Positions 6,059 through 13,336 of a DNA stretch of 13,593 nt are shown piece by piece. The notes under the pieces were generated by a model. The model was not told the origin of the DNA. It did not search any database and saw only the letters and a program-made list of their open reading frames with translations. Source of the DNA: Candidatus Hodarchaeota archaeon (GTDB lineage Archaea; Asgardarchaeota; Heimdallarchaeia; Hodarchaeales; Hodarchaeaceae). Numbering within the stretch: position 1 is the first letter of the stretch; the number at the start of each line of letters is the position of its first letter. The stretch is taken from NCBI GenBank assembly GCA_016839665.1, contig JAEOTU010000298.1, positions 1 to 13,593 of the forward strand, read 5' to 3'. Position numbers and translations under genes: made by a program.

Positions 6059-6613
6059 GTGGTTTTTTTGCCTAAAATTGAGGTTGTCGACGATGTTGGG
6101 AATGAATTTTCTGAAATTACTGTTCCTATTCCATTCTATATTCGTATTCAGCTTGAAGAAGGGATGACTCGATATCGTCTAAGACTTATTGATGATTTTG
6201 GTAAAATTCGAGGTCAATACAGTGGCTCCACTCAACAATCTTTTCTTGAATTACATATCCCTCTTATAAAACTCCCTAGGCCAGGAAAATTACGCATTAC
6301 TGTTGAAGAATCATCAGGTGAACCTCAATATTCCCACCAATACCAAGTTTCAATACTTTATCTTGATTATACACAGGAAAAAGGTTTAATTACAGAGGAA
6401 ACTGGTGAAGTAGCCACCAGTAATGATCTTTCTAATTCTTTAACGCTTCCTACAGACTTGCAGAAAGAGAAATCGCTACCATCAAGTGATCTGAAAGTAA
6501 ATAACAGTCATTCCTTGACAGATGAAGAGACTAAGTCTCTTTTTCAACTAGAGGAATCATTTAGTGAATCAATATCATCTGATCCTCAGCACTTAACTGA
6601 GGAAGAAGAATAA
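6059..6613 (+). CDS. Hypothetical protein: beta-rich domain with acidic Ser/Glu tail
   Basis: I do not recognise this 184-residue protein. Residues 1-105 alternate polar and hydrophobic residues in short strands (ITVPIPFYIRIQLEEG, TRYRLRLIDDFG, SFLELHIPLIKL, GKLRITVEES, YQVSILYLDY), like a beta-sandwich or Ig-like fold. Residues 106-184 are rich in Ser, Thr, Glu and Asp, lack large hydrophobics, and end in EEEE; this part is probably disordered. There is no signal peptide or membrane segment. The GTG at 6059 follows a GAGGT Shine-Dalgarno-like run at 6050-6054, with a short 4-base spacer. The DMT membrane protein gene follows after 33 bases on the same strand, so it may be a soluble partner of that transporter. 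It sits just after a terminator and probably starts a new operon. Confidence 0.72.
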   Translation: MVFLPKIEVVDDVGNEFSEITVPIPFYIRIQLEEGMTRYRLRLIDDFGKIRGQYSGSTQQSFLELHIPLIKLPRPGKLRITVEESSGEPQYSHQYQVSILYLDYTQEKGLITEETGEVATSNDLSNSLTLPTDLQKEKSLPSSDLKVNNSHSLTDEETKSLFQLEESFSESISSDPQHLTEEEE

Positions 6614-6646
6614 ATTCGTAATTTTAACTAAAGTGGCGAAATCAAC

Positions 6647-7573
6647 GTGGTTCTCCCTATAGACAACATAATTGTCTTACTCATCATGCTCATTTACGGT
6701 TTATTAAGCGGAGGATCAGCCATCATTCTCAAAATTGGAATTTTTAGGGCTGGTGGTATTAAGATCAATAATTTTATCCGAGATGTTGGTCCTGCAGCTT
6801 GGAACCTCATAACCACTCCTATTTGGCTCTTTGGTGGAATTATTGCTTTGATAGGTTTCCTAATATATACAGTGGCCTTAAATGCTTATGATGTGTCCGT
6901 TGTAAAACCTTTAGTTAATACAAACTTGCTTTTTACTTTCATCTTCGCCTACGTTATTTTCAAAGAAAAACTAACTCGAGTAGAATGGGTAGGAATAGGA
7001 ATATTAGTAGCTGGCCTTTTTTTAATCGCCTTCTCACCCAACATTGATTCGATGGAGACGATGAATATCCCTCTTTTACTGGGTTTTTTCCCACTAATTA
7101 TCATTTTGATGATCGTCATGGTTTTCATCATGTTCATTTCAAAAGGTGGTAATGCTGAATTTGTATTCCCAATTTTTTCTGGGATATTCTACGGTTTTGG
7201 AACACTCTTTACTAAAAGTCTCTTGATTGGATTAAGTCAGCTTAATAGTGGAGATCTATTACTTGTTGGGATGTTTGTTTATTCTGTTACTATGTTATTA
7301 TTAACTTATAGCTTCGCAATCATAGCCCAACAACTAGCTTTCGAACGTGGAAGATTATCTGTTGTTTCACCTATTGCCAATGCGTTATCAGTTATCTTTT
7401 CTTTTATTGGAGCTTTCTTTGTCTTTTCTGAGGAAATTATTGTTTTTATTGATGGTCATCTTTATTTCCATTCTTTTTTCAAAATCTTTGGGTTCATCTG
7501 TATTTTGATTGCTCTTATTATCCTTCGTCGGGAAATTGTTCTATTCCATAGCTCTGATAATGCTTTAACATAA
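6647..7573 (+). CDS. DMT-superfamily (EamA/NIPA-like) membrane transporter
   Basis: This 308-residue integral membrane protein has about nine or ten hydrophobic segments, near residues 7-31, 60-80, 85-104, 112-130, 142-163, 170-192, 204-226, 237-262 and 276-294. The two-fold repeat of the drug/metabolite transporter superfamily shows in DVSVVKPLVNTNLLFTFIFA followed by FKEKLTRVEWVGIGILVAGL in the first half, and in GRLSVVSPIANALSVIFSFI followed by a helix ending IILRRE in the second. The extended first loop and the V-x-P-x-x-N motifs also recall NIPA-type Mg transporters. The substrate cannot be predicted. GTG at 6647 is taken as the start; no Shine-Dalgarno is visible, as is common in an archaeal operon. 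It probably shares an operon with the preceding acidic-tailed protein and converges on the minus-strand permease gene, with 21 bases between the stops. Confidence 0.82.
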   Translation: MVLPIDNIIVLLIMLIYGLLSGGSAIILKIGIFRAGGIKINNFIRDVGPAAWNLITTPIWLFGGIIALIGFLIYTVALNAYDVSVVKPLVNTNLLFTFIFAYVIFKEKLTRVEWVGIGILVAGLFLIAFSPNIDSMETMNIPLLLGFFPLIIILMIVMVFIMFISKGGNAEFVFPIFSGIFYGFGTLFTKSLLIGLSQLNSGDLLLVGMFVYSVTMLLLTYSFAIIAQQLAFERGRLSVVSPIANALSVIFSFIGAFFVFSEEIIVFIDGHLYFHSFFKIFGFICILIALIILRREIVLFHSSDNALT

Positions 7574-7594
7574 CTTATATCTTACAATAAATGT

Positions 7595-8548
7595 TTATTC
7601 TCTTGTAGAGTTTTGTTTAGCTTGATTCAGCTGAATTAACAGAGTGCTGATGACAATCAAAACTAATCCAACCCATTCTTTCAAGATTGGAAGTTCCCCT
7701 AAGAAGACAATTGATAGTACAACAATTTGAGGAAGCATGGTGCTGTTAATGAGAGTGATGTCCATTGCTCTAAGCTTTTGCATTGCTTTATTCCATATTG
7801 TAAACGCTATGGCTGTGTTTATGACTCCTAGCAAAATAATGTAGATTACTGAGAGTAATGATAAAGAAAATATTATTAGTAGCCCATCAACAATTATTCC
7901 AAATGATAGTAGTACCACAGACCCAATTCCCATACTTACACCTGTTATGATAATTGGAGATATGTCTTTCGTGCGATTGATAGCTCTACCTAATATCGAA
8001 GAAAGAGCATTTGCAACTACTAAAAATAAAAGCACTATTAAACCAACTAATTCAACTGAAAGGTCAATAGGATAAAAAAAGAATATTATCCCAAGAAAAG
8101 CGATCATAAAAAGGAAAATCTGTTGTAAAGAGGGAACTTCTTTTAATATTCCTATGGAAAGGAAAATTACTACGAAAATTGTAAGATTCAGGGTAAATGA
8201 AACAGTAATAGCTGGAAGTAGCATTAAAGCGATGAATTGCCCTCCCTGTGTGATGGTTATGAATAAAATGCCATAAATTCCTATACGAAGCCATGAATTT
8301 TTTGACTGACTTTTTAAAGAATCTCGATGTTCTCTACTAGAGCAAATAAAAACAAGAAGAATTACAGCTCCTATTGCGTACCTTAGTCCTGCAAAAATAA
8401 GGGGCGGAATTTCCTTAAGACCGAATTTTATTATCACCCACGAGGAGCTCCAAAGAATTGTCACAAAAAATGCTTGAATTACAGCAGAAAGGTAATCTTT
8501 GGAGAAATGTTCTGATAACATATTAACCCAAGCATGTTCAGTGTCCAA
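7595..8548 (-). CDS. EamA/RhaT-family permease (DMT superfamily)
   Basis: This 317-residue protein has ten predicted membrane helices in two EamA repeats (about 21-158 and 169-306). Family marks are ILWSSSWVIIKFGL (31-44) and PPLIFAGLRYAIGAVIL (48-64), a short basic loop, NTAIAFTIWNKAMQ (244-257), and LGELPILKEWVGLVLIVIST (283-302) in the last two helices. Such permeases export or import amino acids, nucleobases or drugs; the substrate is not readable here. The longest frame begins at a TTG at 8548, while an in-frame ATG at 8521 (residue 10) gives a more natural start, so the first nine residues are doubtful. It is transcribed away from the HTH_10 regulator gene across a 90-base gap, a layout that often means local regulation. 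It is a separate, diverged protein from the DMT gene it faces. Confidence 0.88.
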   Translation of the reverse strand: MDTEHAWVNMLSEHFSKDYLSAVIQAFFVTILWSSSWVIIKFGLKEIPPLIFAGLRYAIGAVILLVFICSSREHRDSLKSQSKNSWLRIGIYGILFITITQGGQFIALMLLPAITVSFTLNLTIFVVIFLSIGILKEVPSLQQIFLFMIAFLGIIFFFYPIDLSVELVGLIVLLFLVVANALSSILGRAINRTKDISPIIITGVSMGIGSVVLLSFGIIVDGLLIIFSLSLLSVIYIILLGVINTAIAFTIWNKAMQKLRAMDITLINSTMLPQIVVLSIVFLGELPILKEWVGLVLIVISTLLIQLNQAKQNSTRE

Positions 8549-8613
8549 GTAATTTTCATGGCTTATTCTAATGAATCAATAAGCAAAAAAAATATGAGGC
8601 TTTAGTTTTTTTG

Positions 8614-8638
8614 CCGTCCTACGACGGATGTTTATAAA
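8614..8638 (+). promoter_or_regulatory. Palindrome next to a TATA box, upstream of the HTH_10 regulator
   Basis: CCGTC (8614-8618) and GACGG (8623-8627) form a GC-rich inverted repeat with a CTAC centre, followed after 3 bases by TTTATAAA (8631-8638), a textbook archaeal TATA box. The palindrome occupies the BRE/upstream side, where a regulator would help or block TFB. Transcription would begin near 8660, so translation probably starts at the TTG at 8690 or the GTG at 8714 rather than at 8639. Confidence 0.5.
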
Positions 8639-9277
8639 TTGATACAAACTCAGATTCAAATTAGCTCTGATGATTATTATTCATGCGAATTGACTAAGAA
8701 AATACCAGTCAAAGTGAGTATTGTAGCAATTCGTTTACCAGAGGGCTTTGGAATTTTAGAAGCTCTTAATGGAGGCGAAGAAACTATCAAAGCATATATT
8801 GATGAGTGTGAAGCCTCTGATAGTATTCAAGAGTGTGAAATTATGTTCTCCTCCCCTACTGTTTATTGGACTCGAACTGTGCATAAGTTGGACTACCCTT
8901 CCATTTATGAAACAGTTCTCGAAAGTGGAAACATGTCTCTTCTTCCAATTATTATTTCTAATGGTATTCAATTTCACACAGTTATTTCTCCCTCTCGTGA
9001 TACACTTAAAGAGCTATTAAGAACATTAAAATATAGATTTACTAGGGTTAGGATTGTTTCTTTATCATCAACTCCATTTTCTCCTTCTGAAGTTCTCACA
9101 ATGAAGCAACTGGAGGCTTTCAAGTTAGCTTTTTTCAACGGATACTATGAAATTCCAAGACGTTCTAATTTAGCGGAGTTAGCTAAACACCTTGGTATTA
9201 AACGAGTTGCAATGCAAGAAAGGCTTAGACGTGCAGAATTGCGAATATTAACTGATTATACCCAGAAGATATCGTAA
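8639..9277 (+). CDS. HTH_10 (bacterio-opsin activator-type) transcriptional regulator
   Basis: The C-terminal part (about residues 150-205 of the 212-residue frame) is a classic HTH_10 domain: LTMKQLEAFKLAFFNGYYEI, PRRSNLAELAKHLGI and a recognition segment ending ERLRRAELRIL. The first 145 residues match the loosely conserved N-terminal domain of archaeal Bat-like regulators, a mixed alpha/beta region (VSIVAIRLPEGFGILEAL, FHTVISPSRDTLKELLRTL) thought to sense a ligand or mediate pairing. It should bind DNA in the cytosol, with an unknown signal. The coordinates are the longest open frame, from a TTG at 8639. A TATA box directly abuts that codon, so the true start is more likely TTG 8690 or GTG 8714, the latter just before the first conserved strand. 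It faces away from the EamA permease gene and is a good candidate to regulate it and itself. Confidence 0.88.
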   Translation: MIQTQIQISSDDYYSCELTKKIPVKVSIVAIRLPEGFGILEALNGGEETIKAYIDECEASDSIQECEIMFSSPTVYWTRTVHKLDYPSIYETVLESGNMSLLPIIISNGIQFHTVISPSRDTLKELLRTLKYRFTRVRIVSLSSTPFSPSEVLTMKQLEAFKLAFFNGYYEIPRRSNLAELAKHLGIKRVAMQERLRRAELRILTDYTQKIS

Positions 9278-9296
9278 CAACGAATAAACCATTAAT

Positions 9297-10034
9297 TTAT
9301 GATTTTTCTGATTTTTTAATCAATTTTTCATATAGATAGCATAAACCTTCCATCAAGCGGTTCTTATCTAGATCAGAAATTTTGGGGAAAGAAATCCACT
9401 CAAGCTGATTTTTTTCCCATTCTTCATTACCACTGATTTTGTGATTGAAATCTGACTGATAATATCTCTCCGTTGTTTCAGCTTCAACTAATAAACAAGT
9501 TCCAAGTTGTTTTACTTCAGGTAGTATTGCTATTAAATGGAAAGATTCTTCATTAATGCCTATTGGTATCTCTTCATTTATCTCCCGTAAGCAAGCTTCC
9601 ACTAAAGATTTTTCTAGGTCAGATGTCTCAAAAATACCCCCTGGTAAAGTTAGATAACCAGGCCTATAATCAGAGCCATGCGATCTTTCCCCTATCAGTA
9701 AATACGAATGAGAGGGATCTGTTATAATTGCTTGAAATCCCAGACTTCCATACTTAGGGACCTTAAGATTATCTTTCTGATGTACTAAGATAACAGAGAA
9801 TGGAATAGCCCATGTATTTAACTTCAACACATTCTTTTCAATAAAAAAGTCATCTAATATCAGAATTTCTCCATCGTACAGATGAGGAAATTGATTGTGC
9901 ATAGAGTTCCAGACCTGTTGTCGTCTTTTCTCAAATGAAGGGGAAGAATGAAATCTTTTGGTAGGATCAAAACTCCAAGATACCTCGGAAAGTGGAATAC
10001 GACCTTCCCAGAGACTTGATCCTGTACTATTCAT
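9297..10034 (-). CDS. NUDIX hydrolase, NUDT22-like layout
   Basis: A C-terminal NUDIX fold carries LGFQAIITDPSHSYLLIGER, then RPGYLTLPGG and the catalytic LREINEE, with both metal-binding glutamates. The loop between the glycines and the catalytic helix is about three residues longer than the standard Nudix box, and the final Gly of the box is Pro (EEIPI). The first ~100 residues form an extra domain (W-x-F-D-P, then FPHLYDGEILILDDFF), reminiscent of eukaryotic NUDT22, which hydrolyses UDP-sugars. Substrate specificity is an inference from layout only. The protein should be cytosolic. I chose the ATG at 10034: an AATAAATTTATT TATA-like palindrome is centred about 26 bases upstream, which fits a leaderless transcript. 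The frame extends to a TTG at 10055, but that codon abuts the TATA element. Confidence 0.8.
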   Translation of the reverse strand: MNSTGSSLWEGRIPLSEVSWSFDPTKRFHSSPSFEKRRQQVWNSMHNQFPHLYDGEILILDDFFIEKNVLKLNTWAIPFSVILVHQKDNLKVPKYGSLGFQAIITDPSHSYLLIGERSHGSDYRPGYLTLPGGIFETSDLEKSLVEACLREINEEIPIGINEESFHLIAILPEVKQLGTCLLVEAETTERYYQSDFNHKISGNEEWEKNQLEWISFPKISDLDKNRLMEGLCYLYEKLIKKSEKS

Positions 10035-10053
10035 GAATAACCACAATTTGTTC

Positions 10054-10065
10054 AATAAATTTATT
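10054..10065 (-). promoter_or_regulatory. TATA-like palindrome upstream of the NUDIX gene
   Basis: AATAAATTTATT is a perfect 12-base palindrome whose centre lies about 26 bases from the ATG at 10034 on the minus strand, the standard TATA-to-start distance for a leaderless archaeal mRNA. It decides the start chosen for the NUDIX gene. Confidence 0.45.
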
Positions 10066-10125
10066 TCTTATCCTGAAAATGCCATTAAAGCCTCTAGATG
10101 TCATGATCGATTCCGCAAAAAATGA

Positions 10126-10136
10126 TTTTATTTAAA
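10126..10136 (+). promoter_or_regulatory. TATA-like element for the zinc-ribbon/DUF4097-like gene
   Basis: TTTTATTTAAA in the divergent gap between the NUDIX and surface-protein genes lies 50-60 bases before the ATG at 10186, preceded by an A-rich BRE-like run. It predicts a leader of roughly 25 bases. Confidence 0.4.
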
Positions 10137-10185
10137 CGAATGCTTTTCTTTTAAGTAGATCAAAAAAACTTGGGAAAAAATCAAT

Positions 10186-11340
10186 ATGGTTAATTACTGT
10201 TCAAAATGTGGCGCTAAAGTTATAGAGGAGGAATCGCTCTTCTGTGAATACTGTGGAAGCAAATTAAAGCGATCTACTCTTTCTCATAGTAGTGTTCCTC
10301 CTCCTATTGTGAGTCCTGTCTATGAATCACACCCACGGGCTAGGTCTCAAACCAGTTCCCAGAGATTCTATGGATCTCCGTATAAATCACAATCGAGCGG
10401 GATTAAATGGTTCTTTGTTGTGATATTCATCTGCATGATAGGTTTTGCGTCTGTAGTGGCTATTGCTGGTCTTTTCATAATACTCCCAATTTCTACTAAT
10501 TATAGTATTGGGCCACACGAATATATTGGTGATAAAGATTACTACCTTTATGACTGGAATAATATATCCAAACTGGAATTAGAGATAGATAACTCAGTTG
10601 GATCAGTAGATATTGAGTATAAGGATAATATGTCTCTTTTACTACAAGCTCAAATATCCGTTTATGCGCGAAGGGGACATTCTCTTGAAGATGCTAAGAC
10701 ATTTGAAGCTATTCAATATGACGATGTTTATGATGTCTCGTTTGATTCTGCTTCTGAGTCTTATCGGAATAATCCCTATACTTATGAGTTGGATATTACC
10801 ATATCCAAGCTTGCTTATACTTCACTTGATGTAGATGTCTCAACTGGATCAATTCACTTAATAGCCCACGAAACCAGCATTTCACATCTATCATTGGAAT
10901 CAAGCACAGGTAGTATTACTTCGGAGTTCCAAGGAGTGTTTTTTGATGAACCAGATCACCTTTTTATGAGTTCTTCCACTGGAGCGATTGTCTCATCGTT
11001 TAAAGACGTAACCTATTCTTCTAATGATGTGGAATGGCAATTAGATACTTCAACTGGATCTATTAACGTCGGTCTTTTCCAAAGCAGAGTAGTTAATGAT
11101 ACACGGATCAATTATTTTATTGACACCTCAACAGGTAGCATTTCATGCAATTACAATCTTAATCCATTAATGGGCTTATCAGTGGAGGCTGACACATCGA
11201 CAGGTGCTATTTACACTTCTGGTTATTCAACAGATGATAAGTACACTTATACCAGTGAAAATTATTATTCTGCTTCAATGAAGTACAACCTAGAATTGAG
11301 TTCGTCAACTGGAAGTATATCTATCAATCTTGTTTCATAA
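10186..11340 (+). CDS. Zinc-ribbon, single-TM protein with DUF4097-like repeat domain
   Basis: The 384 residues fall into four parts. First is a zinc ribbon with C5, C8, C20 and C23 (YCSKCG, FCEYCG). A Ser/Pro/Arg-rich linker follows to about residue 72, then one membrane helix at about 75-102 (WFFVVIFICMIGFASVV and on). The long C-terminal domain carries the motif STG[SA]I seven times, at 219, 240, 264, 289, 315, 338 and 374, with a diverged SVGSV at 137. The spacing of about 21-26 residues (36 for the last) fits a right-handed beta-solenoid of the DUF4097 adhesin-like type. Basic residues before the helix put the zinc ribbon inside and the solenoid outside. Zinc-ribbon/TM/DUF4097 proteins are widespread in bacteria and archaea with no firm function; envelope sensing or structure is a guess. 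The ATG is clear, and a pyrimidine tract follows the stop. Confidence 0.85.
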   Translation: MVNYCSKCGAKVIEEESLFCEYCGSKLKRSTLSHSSVPPPIVSPVYESHPRARSQTSSQRFYGSPYKSQSSGIKWFFVVIFICMIGFASVVAIAGLFIILPISTNYSIGPHEYIGDKDYYLYDWNNISKLELEIDNSVGSVDIEYKDNMSLLLQAQISVYARRGHSLEDAKTFEAIQYDDVYDVSFDSASESYRNNPYTYELDITISKLAYTSLDVDVSTGSIHLIAHETSISHLSLESSTGSITSEFQGVFFDEPDHLFMSSSTGAIVSSFKDVTYSSNDVEWQLDTSTGSINVGLFQSRVVNDTRINYFIDTSTGSISCNYNLNPLMGLSVEADTSTGAIYTSGYSTDDKYTYTSENYYSASMKYNLELSSSTGSISINLVS

Positions 11341-11366
11341 GTATAATAGTCTCTAATGTAACTCTC

Positions 11367-11392
11367 TCTTCACTTTTCTTTTTCCTTTTATT
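11367..11392 (+). terminator. Pyrimidine-rich terminator after the surface-protein gene
   Basis: Starting 26 bases after the stop codon, the plus strand is almost all pyrimidine with runs of T (ACTTTTCTTTTTCCTTTTAT). Factor-independent archaeal termination uses such T-tracts without a needed hairpin, and no hairpin is seen. Confidence 0.5.
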
Positions 11393-11553
11393 GATTACTC
11401 GCTCTAAGAAAGAAGATAGCTATGATTTTTTGTATACATGAGTATTAATCTTTGATTTAATTTAACTCTAACAATATTTTAAATCCTGCTCTCATTAAGA
11501 TCCTGCCTCTTCTTAAGTTTTGAACTTGATTTTTTTTTGGTACTTGTCTTTGG

Positions 11554-11582
11554 AAAAGGAGCTTATATATTAAACTCCTTTT
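11554..11582 (+). promoter_or_regulatory. TATA box enclosed by an 8-base inverted repeat, MscS promoter
   Basis: AAAAGGAG (11554-11561) and CTCCTTTT (11575-11582) are perfect inverted repeats around the 13-base CTTATATATTAAA, which contains a TATA box. The arm centres are 21 bases apart, two helical turns, as expected for a dimeric protein on one DNA face. The TATA box is placed to start transcription near 11592, 16 bases before the channel gene. A regulator bound here would cover TBP/TFB sites. Confidence 0.5.
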
Positions 11583-11607
11583 ATGGCTGGTTACTGAATA
11601 GAAAAAG

Positions 11608-12513
11608 ATGATAATAATGGTACTCATGCAGGATTTTTGGGAAACTCTCGAAGAGTCTTGGAACCAATGGTATGTTGGATGGACGAAAGTTATAGTGGAT
11701 ATTATGCTTATTGTGTTGATTATTCTCTTTTTGTGGATAATCTGGGGTTTTATACTAAGAAGGATTAAAGATAATATCTCTCCAGCACAACACAACGCGT
11801 TAAGGACGCTTGGTCGCGCAACAATTTTACTGTTGGGAATCTTTTGGATTGCTGGACCTGAACTCTTCATTGGTGCGTCCGCTCTGTTAGGAACTGCAAT
11901 TGGTTTTGCCTCATCTACTACTCTTGGCAATTTTCTTAGTGGTTTGTATATTCTTGTGACGAACCCATTTAGCGTTGGGAACTATATAATGCTTCCAGAT
12001 TTAAAAATAGAAGGGATCGTTGAAGAAATTTCTATCAATTATACGAAGATCCTGACTCCACAAGGGATTCATGCCAGTGTAACAAATCAAAAATTACTGG
12101 GTACTACCATTCACAATACTAGCATAATAATTCCTCAAGAAGCTATTGATAAAGGAAAAATCAAAATGAAAGATCATGAATCAGACGAATTTGACAGTTT
12201 GGATGATGTAGTGGATGTGCTTCACGGATTTAGGACAAAATTTGTTGATAAAACCAAAGAATTTCACCTTTATCCACTAATATTTAGCGTCAATCCAGAT
12301 AAATATCTTCTTTCTCTTACAAAAGAAGTTCTTGATGGAGCTGTTCAAAAATTCAGTTCTCAAACATCACAAGAAATTACTTGGTTTATTAGTTCACGTG
12401 GCAATTATCAACTTAATCTAATTGTAGAGAACCCCTATGCCATTTTTGACCTCAAAAGTGATATTATAGGTTACTTGGAGGAAAATATGGAGTTGGTGCA
12501 TGAACAAAAATGA
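11608..12513 (+). CDS. MscS-family mechanosensitive channel
   Basis: This 301-residue protein has membrane helices near 25-50 and 68-88, then the pore-lining third helix LLGTAIGFASSTTLGNFLSG (93-112), whose small-residue packing marks the family. The beta domain follows: NPFSVGNYIMLPDLKIEG (119-136), then VEEISINYTKILTPQG. The loop usually reads VGD-x-I; here it is VGNYI. The C-terminal alpha/beta part is long (about 165-301) and holds an acidic stretch HESDEFDSLDD at 190-200. It should sit in the cytoplasmic membrane and release solutes under hypo-osmotic shock. The first codons offer three in-frame ATGs (11608, 11617, 11626), any of which could be used; 11626 gives MQDFWETLEE. The gene has its own promoter, with a TATA box inside an inverted repeat. 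Confidence 0.88.
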   Translation: MIIMVLMQDFWETLEESWNQWYVGWTKVIVDIMLIVLIILFLWIIWGFILRRIKDNISPAQHNALRTLGRATILLLGIFWIAGPELFIGASALLGTAIGFASSTTLGNFLSGLYILVTNPFSVGNYIMLPDLKIEGIVEEISINYTKILTPQGIHASVTNQKLLGTTIHNTSIIIPQEAIDKGKIKMKDHESDEFDSLDDVVDVLHGFRTKFVDKTKEFHLYPLIFSVNPDKYLLSLTKEVLDGAVQKFSSQTSQEITWFISSRGNYQLNLIVENPYAIFDLKSDIIGYLEENMELVHEQK

Positions 12514-12518
12514 GAGAT

Positions 12519-12530
12519 GAGAGGCCTCTC
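12519..12530. repeat. 12-base perfect palindrome between the MscS and ZIP genes
   Basis: GAGAGGCCTCTC is self-complementary and GC-rich in an AT-rich gap, 5 bases after the MscS stop and about 48 bases before the ZIP start. It may be a protein-binding site for ZIP control or a small 3'-end structure. Nothing else supports either role. Confidence 0.3.
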
Positions 12531-12577
12531 TGGAATTTCATGAATAAAATCGTCTTAAATAATGAGGAGTAATTATT

Positions 12578-13336
12578 TTGTCCGAACAAGTAGTCTCAAT
12601 TATCTTCTATGGTCTGATAGCGGGGCTAGCAACTCTTTCAGGGATTTTTGTAATGAGAAGAAAACAAGAATGGGCCCTCCATAACTCTCATTATGTGAAC
12701 TCATTTACTGCGGGTTTAATTTTGGCTTTAGTTTTTTTTCATCTGTTGCCAGAAGCAATTGAACTCTCTGCTTTAGCATCCTACCCAGCAATTTTCATTG
12801 GATTTTTTACCTTTTATTTGTTAGAAAACTTCGTTGTAATCCATTCGGGAAGTGAAATTCATTATTGCTTAGATGAGGATGAAGATGAGTCAACCTCTCC
12901 TCACCTTGCTTCTCGCTTAGGATTGATGGCGTTTTCTGGTTTAGCGTTTCATTCTCTTGTAGATGGGATAGTAATTGGTGTGGGTTTTGAAATAAGTCCT
13001 GAAATAGGATTTTTGGCTGCAATGGCCGTGATTCTTCATGAAGTACCCGAAGGAGTCACCTCATTTGCACTCATCAACAGAACAATGCCAGATAAAGCAA
13101 ACGTTCTCTCCATTGTTGTTGCACTAGCGACTCCTGTTGGTGCTCTAATCTCTGTATTCTTTATTGGTAACTTAAGTGAAGTTATGATCGGGGTATTATT
13201 AGCATTGGCTGCAGGTACTTTTATCTATGTTGCCGCGTCTGACTTAATTCCAGAAACCCATGAGAAGAACAATATCCAAAATTTGGTGGCTTTCATTATA
13301 GGAGCAATCGTTATTTATAGTATTACCCTGTTTTAA
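12578..13336 (+). CDS. ZIP-family divalent metal transporter
   Basis: This 252-residue membrane protein with about eight helices is the usual length for prokaryotic ZIP proteins. The metal path is visible in FHLLPEA (54-60), in HSLVDG (125-130) of the fourth helix and in HEVPEG (154-159) of the fifth, the latter two forming the binuclear metal site of the family. The cytosolic loop after the third helix is acidic (CLDEDEDEST, 97-106) rather than His-rich. The last helices read VGALISVFFIGN and LAAGTFIYVAASDLIPE. It should import Zn(II) or a similar ion. The start is a TTG at 12578, supported by a strong GAGGAG Shine-Dalgarno at 12564-12569. A TTAAAT run at 12555-12560 could be part of a promoter, or the gene may be read through from the channel gene 64 bases upstream. 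Confidence 0.9.
   Translation: MSEQVVSIIFYGLIAGLATLSGIFVMRRKQEWALHNSHYVNSFTAGLILALVFFHLLPEAIELSALASYPAIFIGFFTFYLLENFVVIHSGSEIHYCLDEDEDESTSPHLASRLGLMAFSGLAFHSLVDGIVIGVGFEISPEIGFLAAMAVILHEVPEGVTSFALINRTMPDKANVLSIVVALATPVGALISVFFIGNLSEVMIGVLLALAAGTFIYVAASDLIPETHEKNNIQNLVAFIIGAIVIYSITLF

Noticed and set aside
6647..8548. The two facing DMT genes as a recent tandem duplication
   Set aside because: They share only superfamily-level features; their motifs, loops and lengths differ too much for a recent copy.
11457..11930. 157-codon open frame on the minus strand over the MscS N-terminus
   Set aside because: It overlaps the clear MscS coding frame, has low-complexity composition and matches no family; it is a shadow frame.
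12807..13022. Minus-strand open frame within the ZIP gene
   Set aside because: Lies wholly within the strongly supported ZIP frame and has no recognisable motif.
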